Shown: piece by piece, positions 16,156 to 24,269 of the stretch
Position numbering within the stretch: position 1 is the first letter of the stretch
How the letters are laid out: every line of letters starts with the position of its first letter
NCBI GenBank assembly: GCA_030583925.1
Contig: CP129482.1
Location: 2,232,001 to 2,296,000 of the forward strand
Source: Anaerolineales bacterium
GTDB lineage: Bacteria > Chloroflexota > Anaerolineae > Anaerolineales > Villigracilaceae
Length of the DNA: 64,000 nucleotides
Direction: 5' to 3'
Position numbers and translations under genes: made by a program
Notes under the pieces: generated by a model
The model's input: only the letters and a program-made list of their open reading frames with translations
The model's database searches: none
What the model was told of the DNA's origin: nothing

Positions 16156-19100
16156 ATGAAATTTTTATACGTTGAAGACGACCCCGCGCACCTCGCGCTG
16201 ACTCGCCGAGTTCTGGAAGACGACTCGAACCACCACTTCGAGTTGCTTCACGCGGAAACGATCGCCGCCGCGTTCGAAGTGCTCGATTCGAATCCGGACC
16301 TCGACCTGATTCTCTCCGACCTGCGCCTCCCCGATGGAAGCGGGCTTGACCTGCTTACCCGCGTCAACCGCCGCAAATCACCCCCAGCAGTAGTGCTGGT
16401 CACAGGACAAGGCGATGAGCAGGTAGCCGTGACTGCCCTCAAAGCGGGCGCAGCGGATTACCTCGTCAAGCAATCTGACTACCTCCACCGACTCCCCATT
16501 GTATTAACGAACGCCGTAGCGCAAAACCGACTTGCGCGCGGTGAAGCCGCCCTGCGCGAAGCAGAAGTCAAGTATCAATCGCTCGTCGAACAGACACCCG
16601 CAGTTGTCTTCCTTGATGAAGCAGACGAATCGGAAAGAGGAATCTACATCAGCCCGCGCGTGGAGGAACTGACAGGCTACTCCCCCGCTGAATGGCTGGC
16701 TGACAATAGGTTGTGGGAAAAAATGATCCATAGCGAGGATCTTGAACGCATCGAAAGAGCCTTCGACCTCTCGCACAATCACAATCTGCCTTTCAATGAA
16801 GAATATCGAATAGTCCGCCGCGACGGAGAGGTGATCTGGGTCAAAGAAGATACAAACCTCATTTTAGACGAACACGGGAACCCGTTATATTGGCAAGGCG
16901 TTCTGTTCGATATTACGAAAGACAAGCAGAACGAAGCCGCGCTGCAGCGGCAATTGAAACAGTTGACCGTTCTCAATTCCGTAGCCGAGGCGGGCGCTGA
17001 CAGCGCTTCCGAAGACGAAAGTATCGAAAGGATCGTAAACATTGTTTCCCAGATCTACAACGAAGTATGCGGCGTACTCCTTCTCGATAAGGCAGGAACT
17101 ATCCTCACGCCACATCCTTCTTATTTTGGGGCTGATGTTTCGAACTGGCAAACAGGAACGCCGATCACACGGGGAATTACAGGAAGGTCGGTTTCGCTGG
17201 GCAAAGCGCTCCGCCTGGGCAACGTGGCAAAAGATCCGGCATATATCGCCATCGCGTCCGAAATCCAGTCCGAACTGTGCGTTCCAATTCGCGTGAACAA
17301 TCGCGTCATCGGGGTATTTAACGTAGAAAGCAAAATCCCCAACGCTTTCGACGAGGAGGATGAACAATTCCTCAACACAGTGACGGGAAGTCTCGGCACC
17401 GTACTGGAAAGATTGCGGCTGATTAAAGAAGAGCAGAAACGCGCAAGCGAATCGTTTGAAGCGGAAATTTTGCGCCGAAAACACGCTGAAAGTTTGCAGA
17501 ATGCGATCGCCTCGCTTTCCACCACGCTTGATATTCAAACACTGTACCAAATCATTTTGGATTCGGTGATGAAATTAGTGAAACACGATAGCGCCTCTAT
17601 CTTTCTCGAACATGCCAACGGAGAAATGGAGATCGTTGCTGCCAGAGGATTTCCCAATCCAGCAAACATCGTAGGAAGAGTTTTGCAAACAAACGCCAAA
17701 TGGCATGAACTCGCCCTGACTCGAAAGTCATTAATTATGGCGAACGCGCAAAACGATCCGCGTTTCGATAAGTGGGAAGGCTCGGAAGCCATCCGCGGTT
17801 GGTTGGGTGTGCCCATGATCGCACAGGACAAGGTAATCGGCTTTATTCACTTGGACAGCCACCAGGAGGGCGCGTTCAACGAACGTGACGCCACGATCAT
17901 CCAAACATTCGCCAATTCCGCCGCGATCGCTGTCGGAAATGTCCGATCCTATGCAGATGCGCTGCGAGCCGCGGAACGCCGCGCAGTTCTCCATCAGATC
18001 AGCCAAGAGGTTGTGCGGTTTTCACAGGATGCCGAACAAATCTACACGGCTATCCACGCCGCCGCCAGTAAACTGATGCCGTGCGACGTTTTCGCCATTT
18101 CGCTAAGAAACCCTGAGAAGGAAACAAACGATTTTGTGTACCTGGTGGAGGGCGGTCGTCGTTATTTGTTCGAAAGCGTCGATTCAAATTTCGGCGTGAC
18201 CGCCAAGGTTATCAAGTCGGGGAAGAGCGTCATCCTGCGGAACGACGATGAGATCGAAGCAAGCGGCGCGGCTCGTTCCGGTCCATCCGAACGCGTTCGT
18301 TCCGCGGCGCTTGTTCCTTTGCGGATCGGCAAACGCGTGGCAGGGACGATCTCCGCGCAATCGTATGAAACGAACGCGTTTAGCGAAGAGGAACAAGCGT
18401 TGCTCGAAATGCTGGCGGCACATGCGGCAACCGCCATCGAGAATGCCCGCCTATTCGACGAGGCGCAAAACCGAATCAGGGAGATGGAAGCCATCAACCG
18501 GCTATCTTCCTTCCTACGCCAGACCAACTCACACGCAGAAATGATCGAATTCTTCCTAGATGAAACGCTTGCGCTACTGAGCGAGGAGAGCGGGGCTGTT
18601 TGGATGTACGACTACGCCAGAAGCAAGATTATCCAACAGACGGCGCGCGGCGCGGTGAAAAATGTCCAGGATCCGCAATTGAGCACTATCGAAAGAATCG
18701 CCGCGCTCGTCTTCCAGACCGGGGAGGTATACACTTCTGCCAACTTAGCGAATGACCCGCTCACCTACAAACCCGACCCCACTGCGATCGCGCCGAACAA
18801 TAGCGGCGTATGCATACCCATCAAGTCTACAGCAGGAACGCTGGGCGCAGTTTTCATCCAGATGGCGCCCGATCGGCAGATTGCACAACACACCAAACTG
18901 CTGGTTACACTGGCAGAGATCATCGGCAATGCAATTCATCGCGTCGAATTATTCGACCACAGTCAGGAACAGATCCAGCGACTGACAGCCCTGCGCGATG
19001 TCGACTCTGCTATCGCGTCTTCTACCGACTTGCGCGTGACGCTAAACATTCTCAGCGAGCACGCCTTGAAACACCTGAAAGTGGACGCGATGGATATTCT

Positions 19101-20064
19101 CATCTATCGTCCTGAACTTCAGAGCCTGAATTTGCTTTGCAGCGCAGGCTTTAACACTCCTTCCCCCTCCCGCCCATTGTTGCGAATCGGCGAAGGGTTG
19201 GCAGGACAGGTTCTGATGAAGGGAAGAATCGATCACGTCATTGACCTGATGAACTCCCCCGATGCAAAACGCGACCCGTTATTGGCGCGCGAAGGATTCG
19301 TTACATACATTGGCGTCCCGCTGATCGTAAAAGGACAGATCAAGGGCGTCTTTGAGGTCTTTCACCGCACGCCGATCTCCCCGACTGCCGATTGGGTGCA
19401 ATTTCTCCAAACGCTTGCCGGTCAAGCCGCGATCGCCATAGATAACGCCCACCTTTTCGATAACCTGCAAAAATCGAATCAGGAACTCACGCAGGCGTAC
19501 GACATCACACTGGAGGGCTGGGCGCGAGCGCTGGAATTACGCGACCGCGAAACCGAAGGACACACTCGACGCGTCACCGAATTGACCATGCGACTCGCCA
19601 AGTCAATGGACATCAAGGAAGAGGAGTTGGTGAACATTTATCGCGGTGTACTCTTGCACGATATCGGTAAAATGGGGGGGCCGGATCAGATCCTCAGAAA
19701 AACAGGTCCGCTCACCGAATCCGAATGGGACGAGATGCGGCGCCATCCTCAATACGCCTTCGACCTGCTTTCACCTATCAGTTATCTTCGCCCTTCGCTG
19801 GATATCCCATATTGTCACCACGAGCATTGGGATGGCAGCGGTTATCCACGCGGCTTGAAAGGCGAACAAATCCCACTTGCCGCCAGAATCTTTTCCGTCG
19901 TAGATGTCTGGGACGCGCTGCGGTCTGACCGACCCTATCGCAAAGCATGGCCCGAACAAGAAGTGATCAACTACCTCAAAGAATCCGCTGGCGCCATCCT
20001 CGACCCCCAGATTGTCGAAATGTTCCTGCAATTGCTTCAGGAAAATAATAAACCTGAAACCTAG
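16156..20064 (+). CDS. Multi-sensor response regulator with HD-GYP c-di-GMP phosphodiesterase
   Basis: A 1302-residue cytoplasmic protein with no membrane helix. Order: receiver (1-125; VEDD, LILSDLRLPDGSG), PAS/PAC (about 145-260), then a train of GAF domains, about five, up to about residue 1110, and a C-terminal HD-GYP domain. The last contains GHTRRV, LLHDIGKMGGPD, HHEHWDGSGYP and FSVVDVWDALRSDRPYR, so it should hydrolyse c-di-GMP (HDIGK and GSGYP intact). The GAF train could sense several cyclic nucleotides or redox ligands. Length is far above a typical HD-GYP regulator. The gene is monocistronic, ended by the hairpin at 20148. Confidence 0.92.
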   Translation: MKFLYVEDDPAHLALTRRVLEDDSNHHFELLHAETIAAAFEVLDSNPDLDLILSDLRLPDGSGLDLLTRVNRRKSPPAVVLVTGQGDEQVAVTALKAGAADYLVKQSDYLHRLPIVLTNAVAQNRLARGEAALREAEVKYQSLVEQTPAVVFLDEADESERGIYISPRVEELTGYSPAEWLADNRLWEKMIHSEDLERIERAFDLSHNHNLPFNEEYRIVRRDGEVIWVKEDTNLILDEHGNPLYWQGVLFDITKDKQNEAALQRQLKQLTVLNSVAEAGADSASEDESIERIVNIVSQIYNEVCGVLLLDKAGTILTPHPSYFGADVSNWQTGTPITRGITGRSVSLGKALRLGNVAKDPAYIAIASEIQSELCVPIRVNNRVIGVFNVESKIPNAFDEEDEQFLNTVTGSLGTVLERLRLIKEEQKRASESFEAEILRRKHAESLQNAIASLSTTLDIQTLYQIILDSVMKLVKHDSASIFLEHANGEMEIVAARGFPNPANIVGRVLQTNAKWHELALTRKSLIMANAQNDPRFDKWEGSEAIRGWLGVPMIAQDKVIGFIHLDSHQEGAFNERDATIIQTFANSAAIAVGNVRSYADALRAAERRAVLHQISQEVVRFSQDAEQIYTAIHAAASKLMPCDVFAISLRNPEKETNDFVYLVEGGRRYLFESVDSNFGVTAKVIKSGKSVILRNDDEIEASGAARSGPSERVRSAALVPLRIGKRVAGTISAQSYETNAFSEEEQALLEMLAAHAATAIENARLFDEAQNRIREMEAINRLSSFLRQTNSHAEMIEFFLDETLALLSEESGAVWMYDYARSKIIQQTARGAVKNVQDPQLSTIERIAALVFQTGEVYTSANLANDPLTYKPDPTAIAPNNSGVCIPIKSTAGTLGAVFIQMAPDRQIAQHTKLLVTLAEIIGNAIHRVELFDHSQEQIQRLTALRDVDSAIASSTDLRVTLNILSEHALKHLKVDAMDILIYRPELQSLNLLCSAGFNTPSPSRPLLRIGEGLAGQVLMKGRIDHVIDLMNSPDAKRDPLLAREGFVTYIGVPLIVKGQIKGVFEVFHRTPISPTADWVQFLQTLAGQAAIAIDNAHLFDNLQKSNQELTQAYDITLEGWARALELRDRETEGHTRRVTELTMRLAKSMDIKEEELVNIYRGVLLHDIGKMGGPDQILRKTGPLTESEWDEMRRHPQYAFDLLSPISYLRPSLDIPYCHHEHWDGSGYPRGLKGEQIPLAARIFSVVDVWDALRSDRPYRKAWPEQEVINYLKESAGAILDPQIVEMFLQLLQENNKPET

Positions 20065-20147
20065 CCGTTTCACATACCATCGGCGAGATTCAGCCAACCG
20101 ATTCGCCGATCATTCTGCGCCAACCACTGCTTTGCATTGCACCGTAA

Positions 20148-20188
20148 CCAAAACGGTCTCGCGGACGTAATGTCCCGAGACCGTTTTT
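20148..20188. terminator. Family I terminator hairpin, copy 1
   Basis: AAAACGGTCTCG pairs with CGAGACCGTTTT, followed by T residues; the loop CGGACGTAATGTC is conserved in the other two copies (21151-21191 and 21444-21484). It follows the HD-GYP gene and opens the TA cassette region. Confidence 0.85.
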
Positions 20189-20207
20189 CTCCCCATGCAG
20201 ATAACGG

Positions 20208-20213
20208 TATAAT
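20208..20213 (+). promoter_or_regulatory. -10 box of the PIN module
   Basis: TATAAT inside GGTATAATATCAAC, similar to the context at 21212. An AAAGG Shine-Dalgarno sequence precedes the ATG at 20240. Confidence 0.5.
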
Positions 20214-20239
20214 ATCAACTGAGAACAGAAAGGTTAACC

Positions 20240-20494
20240 ATGGCGCTTCAAACCATTGACCAAATCATGAAACGCGCAGGAAAACTGACGTCCGCTGAGC
20301 GATTGCTGTTGGCAAGCCGCCTCATTCAAGCCGTTCGGGCTGATTTACCGTCCCATAAAACTCGCCGAAAATGGCGAGATGCGATCGGTCTCTTATCCTA
20401 CCCAGCGCTTGGTATGGACGCACAAAATTATGTCAGCCAATACCGCCGAGATGACGACAACCGCCGCGCCCGCGTGATCAGAGACGGAAAATGA
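20240..20494 (+). CDS. Putative antitoxin of a PIN-domain module
   Basis: An 84-residue protein: an N-terminal helical half (TIDQIMKRAGKLTSAERLLLASRLIQAV) and a charged C-terminal half with the pattern LGMDAQNYVSQYRRDDDNRR that recurs in small antitoxins placed before PIN toxins. Its stop overlaps the PIN gene start as ATGA, so translation is coupled. The antitoxin role is inferred from position and size. Confidence 0.7.
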   Translation: MALQTIDQIMKRAGKLTSAERLLLASRLIQAVRADLPSHKTRRKWRDAIGLLSYPALGMDAQNYVSQYRRDDDNRRARVIRDGK

Positions 20495-20958
20495 AAGTCT
20501 ATATCGAAACAAGCGTCATCAGTTACCTGACTGCCCGACCAAGCCGAGACATTCTCGTTGCCGCCAATCAACAAGTGACTCAAGAATGGTGGCAGGATCG
20601 CCGAGAGAAGTTCGACCTGTTTGTTTCTCAGTTGGTAGAGCAGGAAATCAGTTCGGGTGACATGGACGCGGTTTCAAAGCGCCAGCAAGCATTGACAGAT
20701 TGCTCGTTTCTCGACATCACGTCTGAAGCGGTCGAGCTGGCAAATAAGCTGATCGAGCAAAACGCAATCCCAAAACAAGCGGCAGAGGACGCTCTGCATA
20801 TCGCGGTTGCGACCGTCAGCGGCATGGACTATTTACTGACATGGAATTTCAAACACATTGCCAATGTTGCCATGCGCGCCAACGTGGAATTGGTGTGTAG
20901 ACTTAGCGGTTATGAACCACCTGTAATTTGTTCTCCGATGGAATTGATGGAGGTATAA
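20491..20958 (+). CDS. PIN-domain ribonuclease toxin (VapC-like)
   Basis: A 155-residue PIN-domain protein. PIN nucleases use clustered acidic residues with Mg2+ or Mn2+ to cut RNA. Visible here are YIETSVISYLT at the N-terminus (Glu6 where most VapC have Asp), LVEQEIS, the AAEDALHIAVAT helix with conserved Asp, and YLLTWNFKHIAN. It is coupled to the gene before it and followed 1 bp later by a 62-residue gene, so the module has three genes. Confidence 0.85.
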   Translation: MKVYIETSVISYLTARPSRDILVAANQQVTQEWWQDRREKFDLFVSQLVEQEISSGDMDAVSKRQQALTDCSFLDITSEAVELANKLIEQNAIPKQAAEDALHIAVATVSGMDYLLTWNFKHIANVAMRANVELVCRLSGYEPPVICSPMELMEV

Positions 20959-20959
20959 G

Positions 20960-21148
20960 ATGTGGAACGATCCGATTGTCGAAGAAGTTCGCAAAGTAAG
21001 AAACGAACACGCCAAAAAATTCAACTATGATTTGGACGCCATCGCCGCTGACTTGAAGAAACAGCAAAAAGCCAGCAAGCGGAAGTTTGTCACTCTCCCT
21101 CCCAAAAAGCCGACGGTTTTACCAATGGCAAATATCAAGAAAAGATAA
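20960..21148 (+). CDS. Small protein of the PIN module
   Basis: A 62-residue basic protein beginning MWNDPIVEEVRKVRNEHAKKFNYDLDAI. The opening is typical of small proteins encoded next to PIN and other TA genes. It starts 1 bp after the PIN stop with GGAGG upstream, and ends 2 bp before the second family I terminator. It could be an accessory antitoxin; no catalytic motif is visible. Confidence 0.7.
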   Translation: MWNDPIVEEVRKVRNEHAKKFNYDLDAIAADLKKQQKASKRKFVTLPPKKPTVLPMANIKKR

Positions 21149-21150
21149 AA

Positions 21151-21191
21151 CCAAAACGGTCTCGCGGACGTAATGCCCCGAGACCGTTTTT
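21151..21191. terminator. Family I terminator hairpin, copy 2
   Basis: Identical to copy 1 in the stem and almost so in the loop (CGGACGTAATGCC), then TTTTT. Confidence 0.85.
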
Positions 21192-21211
21192 CACCTCCGT
21201 TTAGATGAAGG

Positions 21212-21217
21212 TATAAT
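21212..21217 (+). promoter_or_regulatory. -10 box of the HicB-like gene
   Basis: TATAAT in GGTATAATTCAAAC resembles the -10 context of the PIN module. GGAAGG precedes the ATG at 21243 by 6 bases. Confidence 0.5.
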
Positions 21218-21242
21218 TCAAACAACGATTGGAAGGTAGACA

Positions 21243-21440
21243 ATGACCAAACAATTCAAAATTATCGTTGAAAAGCATCCTGATGGCTATGTGGCATATC
21301 CGCTTGGCGTGAAGGGAATCGTTGTAGGCGAAGGCGACACCTACGAAGGCGCGCTTGCCGATGTGAAATCCGCCATCGAGTTTCATGTCGAGACTTTTGG
21401 TTCTGAAGTAGATGATTTTTTGAAAGCCTACGAACAGTGA
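21243..21440 (+). CDS. HicB-like protein without an adjacent HicA
   Basis: A 65-residue HicB-type degenerate RNase H fold: KFIIVEKHPDGYVAYPLGV-like strand, GEGDTYEGALADVKSAIEFHVETFG. HicB usually neutralises the HicA mRNase. No HicA frame is found on either side, and no DNA-binding tail is present, so it is an orphan or has a distant partner. It is bounded by two family I terminators. Confidence 0.8.
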   Translation: MTKQFKIIVEKHPDGYVAYPLGVKGIVVGEGDTYEGALADVKSAIEFHVETFGSEVDDFLKAYEQ

Positions 21441-21443
21441 TCA

Positions 21444-21484
21444 CACAACAGTCTCGCAGACGTAATGTCTCGAGACCGTTTTCG
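21444..21484. terminator. Family I terminator hairpin, copy 3
   Basis: ACAGTCTCG and CGAGACCGT with the same loop core AGACGTAATGTCT; diverged at a few stem positions. It begins 4 bases after the HicB-like stop. Confidence 0.8.
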
Positions 21485-21488
21485 TTCG

Positions 21489-21564
21489 ACCCCTCTCCCG
21501 TCTCCCCCCACGGGGGAGAAGCCAAATTCATCACGCAACAAGCTCCCTTCCCATTTGGGAAGGG
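21489..21564. repeat. Family J palindromes (intergenic)
   Basis: Two hairpins: TCTCCCCC/GGGGGAGA (21501-21519) and CCCTTCCC/GGGAAGGG (21545-21564). A related hairpin is coded in frame in the SbcC gene at 38505-38525. Confidence 0.7.
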
Positions 21565-21674
21565 CGGGGGGATAGGTCAAACCGACACGCCGATTAATCG
21601 TCTTCATCTGGGAGAGGTCCTCCCCTCCTCCCATCCCAACCCCGTCTTTCTTCCTTCTGTCCTCATCAATTCAT

Positions 21675-23546
21675 CTACTTGCGTGGCAATTGTTTCTCGA
21701 CGTGTGAAACAAACTCATTTATGGTTTTAATAGCAAATTTGACATCGTTAGCGGACAACACGATAGCCTTACCTTCAACAGTTTTGCCGTTTCGGTGAAC
21801 AATATCATGTCGTGTTTCAATTATTCGTCTCAAATCAGCTAAATCATCAGGAGAAGGAAACTTTACGTCTAAAACACTCTTGTAAAGTTTTTCAACCGTA
21901 AAGATATTATGATATGTCACATCACTTTGGAGATAGTCAGCTACCTCCTTATCCATTCTTTCAAACCATGCAAACGTCTCAGATTTGGTGATTTTTGCTT
22001 CCGAAAATCTTGGGACTTTCTCAACCAATCTTCGTTTTAGTGATGGGTCATTTTGAACGAGATTTGTTATAGCATCTGACAAAAAGGTTTCCATCAATGA
22101 AACCACGTTTGCGTACAGGAGACGACTAAGAATTATTTTCTGTTCTTCCATTGGCGGTTCAAGTTTCAATAACCGTTGAACATTCTTAATGCCATCAAGG
22201 TATGTTTGATAGTATTCAGCGTTTGATATTGCCGATTCGACAAGATAGCCCCGCAATTGCCTTTCAGCATAGCAATATGGACAACCACTTCCGTTCAAGC
22301 CACGGTTTTGTGCAGTTGCCTGCCATTCATGGTTAGGATTGATACTGCAAAGCCACCAATACTTTTTAGCACTACTGTGCGGAATATCATTTGGAGTGAT
22401 TTTTCCATTTTTAGAAGGATGCCACTCTTTGGCAACCTCAGAATATTTTTCAGCAAATGATTTTCCTGTTTGAGCACAGTGAGGACAACTACCTTCGCCT
22501 TTAGTCCTCGAAAACACATAAGCTTGCCACTCATGTTCAGGGTTTACTACACACCGCCACCATATTCTTCGCTTGCTACCTGGGGTGACATCATAGGATG
22601 TTAATTTATTCTTAGTGGGATGCCATTCTGCTGCCAATTGTGGATACAAGACTGCAATATTTCTATCCTTACTCGCTTTCATCCCCGCACAAAAAGGACA
22701 ACCCTTTCCTTTTCTAGCTCGATTGCTAACAGTAGCATCCCACTCATGGGATATATCATTTTTGCATAACCACCACACCTTTATTTCAGCACCAGCTCTT
22801 ACTTGATCAGGAGTTAGGGGTTCATTTTTCTTTGGATGCCATTCTTTTGCAAGTTCGCTATCATACTCGGATAGCATTGGTAATTGTTTACTGTTTTGCC
22901 TCTTGCAAATTGGACATTCTCCGCTCGTCTCGATACGCGTCTTAATTTGGGCTTGCCATTCGTGATAAGGATCTTTTTTACAAACCCACCAAACCTTCTC
23001 CTTCGAGTTCGGGAAAAAATCGGTTGGCTTTAAATCGCCATTCTTGACTCGATGCCATTGTTCTGCAAGTGCAGGATATTTTCCAGCAAGGGAAGTCTCA
23101 AAACTTATTGTTCGTCCTCTACAAATTGGACAACTTCCACTTCCCAACAAAGATTTGCGATATTGAACCTTTGCCTCCCATTCATGCTTTGGATTACGAG
23201 AGCATTTCCACCAAACAACAACGCCACTTCCTTCGGGAACCTTGTCAGGAGTAAGATCGCCGTTTTTAGTAGGATGCCATTCAATTACAACGTCTGGATG
23301 TGCTTCTGCAAAGCTTTTATATTCTTTTCCAAACTTCACTTTGCCCCCACAGTAACGACAGCCCCTACCTTTGACTCTCGCATTGACTCGTGCATCCCAA
23401 ATATGTTCTGGAATTTTTGGACATATCCACCAAATTTTTCTGCCACTGCCTATAGTAACATCTTTAGGTGTTAAGTCGCCATTTCTTGTAGGATGCCATT
23501 GAGCGGCAATTTCTGGATATACGTCAGCTAATGAAGGTTTTCCCAT
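21675..23546 (-). CDS. Six zinc-ribbon/treble-clef repeats fused to a HEPN domain
   Basis: A 623-residue protein. Residues 1 to about 430 are six repeats of about 70 residues with the pattern EWHPxKNGxLTPxD, WWxC, HEWxA and CPxC. Each contributes three Cys and one His, a treble-clef-like zinc site often fused to nucleases. Residues about 440-623 form a helical domain with RHDIVH (Arg579, His584), the Rx4H motif of HEPN RNases. An RNA-cleaving, zinc-array-targeted immunity or stress effector is inferred. Base composition is visibly AT-richer than its neighbours, and it lies among TA genes. The start has a -10 box 7 bases upstream. Confidence 0.8.
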   Translation of the reverse strand: MGKPSLADVYPEIAAQWHPTRNGDLTPKDVTIGSGRKIWWICPKIPEHIWDARVNARVKGRGCRYCGGKVKFGKEYKSFAEAHPDVVIEWHPTKNGDLTPDKVPEGSGVVVWWKCSRNPKHEWEAKVQYRKSLLGSGSCPICRGRTISFETSLAGKYPALAEQWHRVKNGDLKPTDFFPNSKEKVWWVCKKDPYHEWQAQIKTRIETSGECPICKRQNSKQLPMLSEYDSELAKEWHPKKNEPLTPDQVRAGAEIKVWWLCKNDISHEWDATVSNRARKGKGCPFCAGMKASKDRNIAVLYPQLAAEWHPTKNKLTSYDVTPGSKRRIWWRCVVNPEHEWQAYVFSRTKGEGSCPHCAQTGKSFAEKYSEVAKEWHPSKNGKITPNDIPHSSAKKYWWLCSINPNHEWQATAQNRGLNGSGCPYCYAERQLRGYLVESAISNAEYYQTYLDGIKNVQRLLKLEPPMEEQKIILSRLLYANVVSLMETFLSDAITNLVQNDPSLKRRLVEKVPRFSEAKITKSETFAWFERMDKEVADYLQSDVTYHNIFTVEKLYKSVLDVKFPSPDDLADLRRIIETRHDIVHRNGKTVEGKAIVLSANDVKFAIKTINEFVSHVEKQLPRK

Positions 23547-23553
23547 AATTTGA

Positions 23554-23559
23554 ATTATA
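23554..23559 (-). promoter_or_regulatory. -10 box of the zinc-array HEPN gene, leaderless
   Basis: TATAAT on the minus strand ends 7 bases before the ATG at 23546. Confidence 0.5.
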
Positions 23560-23710
23560 GTCTATCAAACTGCTGATAACTGCTCACTGATTACTGCCTT
23601 CCGACTCCCACCACCCCATCAACTCAGATATTGCCAAACTCGGCGTCGTATCACCCCGCCTGCCTGAATTCCACGTCACGAACAACTCGCGCTTGGCGCG
23701 GGATACCGCG

Positions 23711-23977
23711 TCATTTGTACACCTCGCGCCGATGACCGATTTTCAAAACAGTCAATTTCACGACGGTATGGTCGATTCTATAAATGATCCGATAATCGCC
23801 AACGCGGTATTTGAAACACCCCTTCCATTCGTCACCTTGCAATGCCTGATGCTGTATAAATTCGGCATTCTCCCCCATCCATTCGAGTTTGTCGAGCAGG
23901 CGCGTCCTAGTCGCTGACGCAATCCTTCGCAAGTCTGCCTGCGCTTCGGGCGTCAGGATGACTTGGTATATCTTCAT
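23711..23977 (-). CDS. RelE/ParE-type toxin
   Basis: An 88-residue protein with the RelE/ParE fold signature: YQVILTPEAQADLRRI, then helices, then LQGDEWKGCFKYRVGDYRIIYRID and LTVLKIGHRREVY. RelE-like members cut mRNA on the ribosome; ParE-like members block gyrase. The GHRREVY ending is typical of RelE-type. It overlaps the antitoxin gene by 4 bases (ATGA). Confidence 0.88.
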   Translation of the reverse strand: MKIYQVILTPEAQADLRRIASATRTRLLDKLEWMGENAEFIQHQALQGDEWKGCFKYRVGDYRIIYRIDHTVVKLTVLKIGHRREVYK

Positions 23978-24210
23978 TCTCCAATCTCAGCACGGAAGGA
24001 TTTCAAATCCACTCCCTCGCCCGCCTCCGATTGCAAAATTGCCTTTCGCAAGGAAGCGGCAAATTCGGGGCGAAACTCGCTGGCAGGCTCGTCAATACTG
24101 GTGAGCGCGTCCATCAATTGAGTCATCCAGACTTCAAGCCGTCTGTCCACAGCGCGCTCGACCAAGCCTTCGAACTCATCAGGGGATAATTGATTGAGTG
24201 TTTTATTCAT
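23974..24210 (-). CDS. Antitoxin partner of the RelE/ParE toxin
   Basis: About 78 residues from ATG 24210, which lies 5 bases after GAGAGG; a GTG at 24216 is the alternative. The sequence is acidic and helical (LSPDEFEGLVERAVDRRLEVWMTQLMDAL) and lacks a recognised DNA-binding domain. The antitoxin role comes from its position before and coupling to the toxin. Confidence 0.8.
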   Translation of the reverse strand: MNKTLNQLSPDEFEGLVERAVDRRLEVWMTQLMDALTSIDEPASEFRPEFAASLRKAILQSEAGEGVDLKSFRAEIGE

Positions 24211-24269
24211 TGGCACCTCTCATTATCTATCGGCATTATATCCCGTTTTCATCCTTCATCCTTCTACAT

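Noticed and set aside
21243..21440. Complete HicAB system
   Set aside because: No HicA-like frame is present on either side within the terminator-bounded unit.
20148..21484. Integron attC sites between TA genes
   Set aside because: The hairpins lack the RYYYAAC and GTTRRRY core sites and have T-run tails, so they are terminators first.
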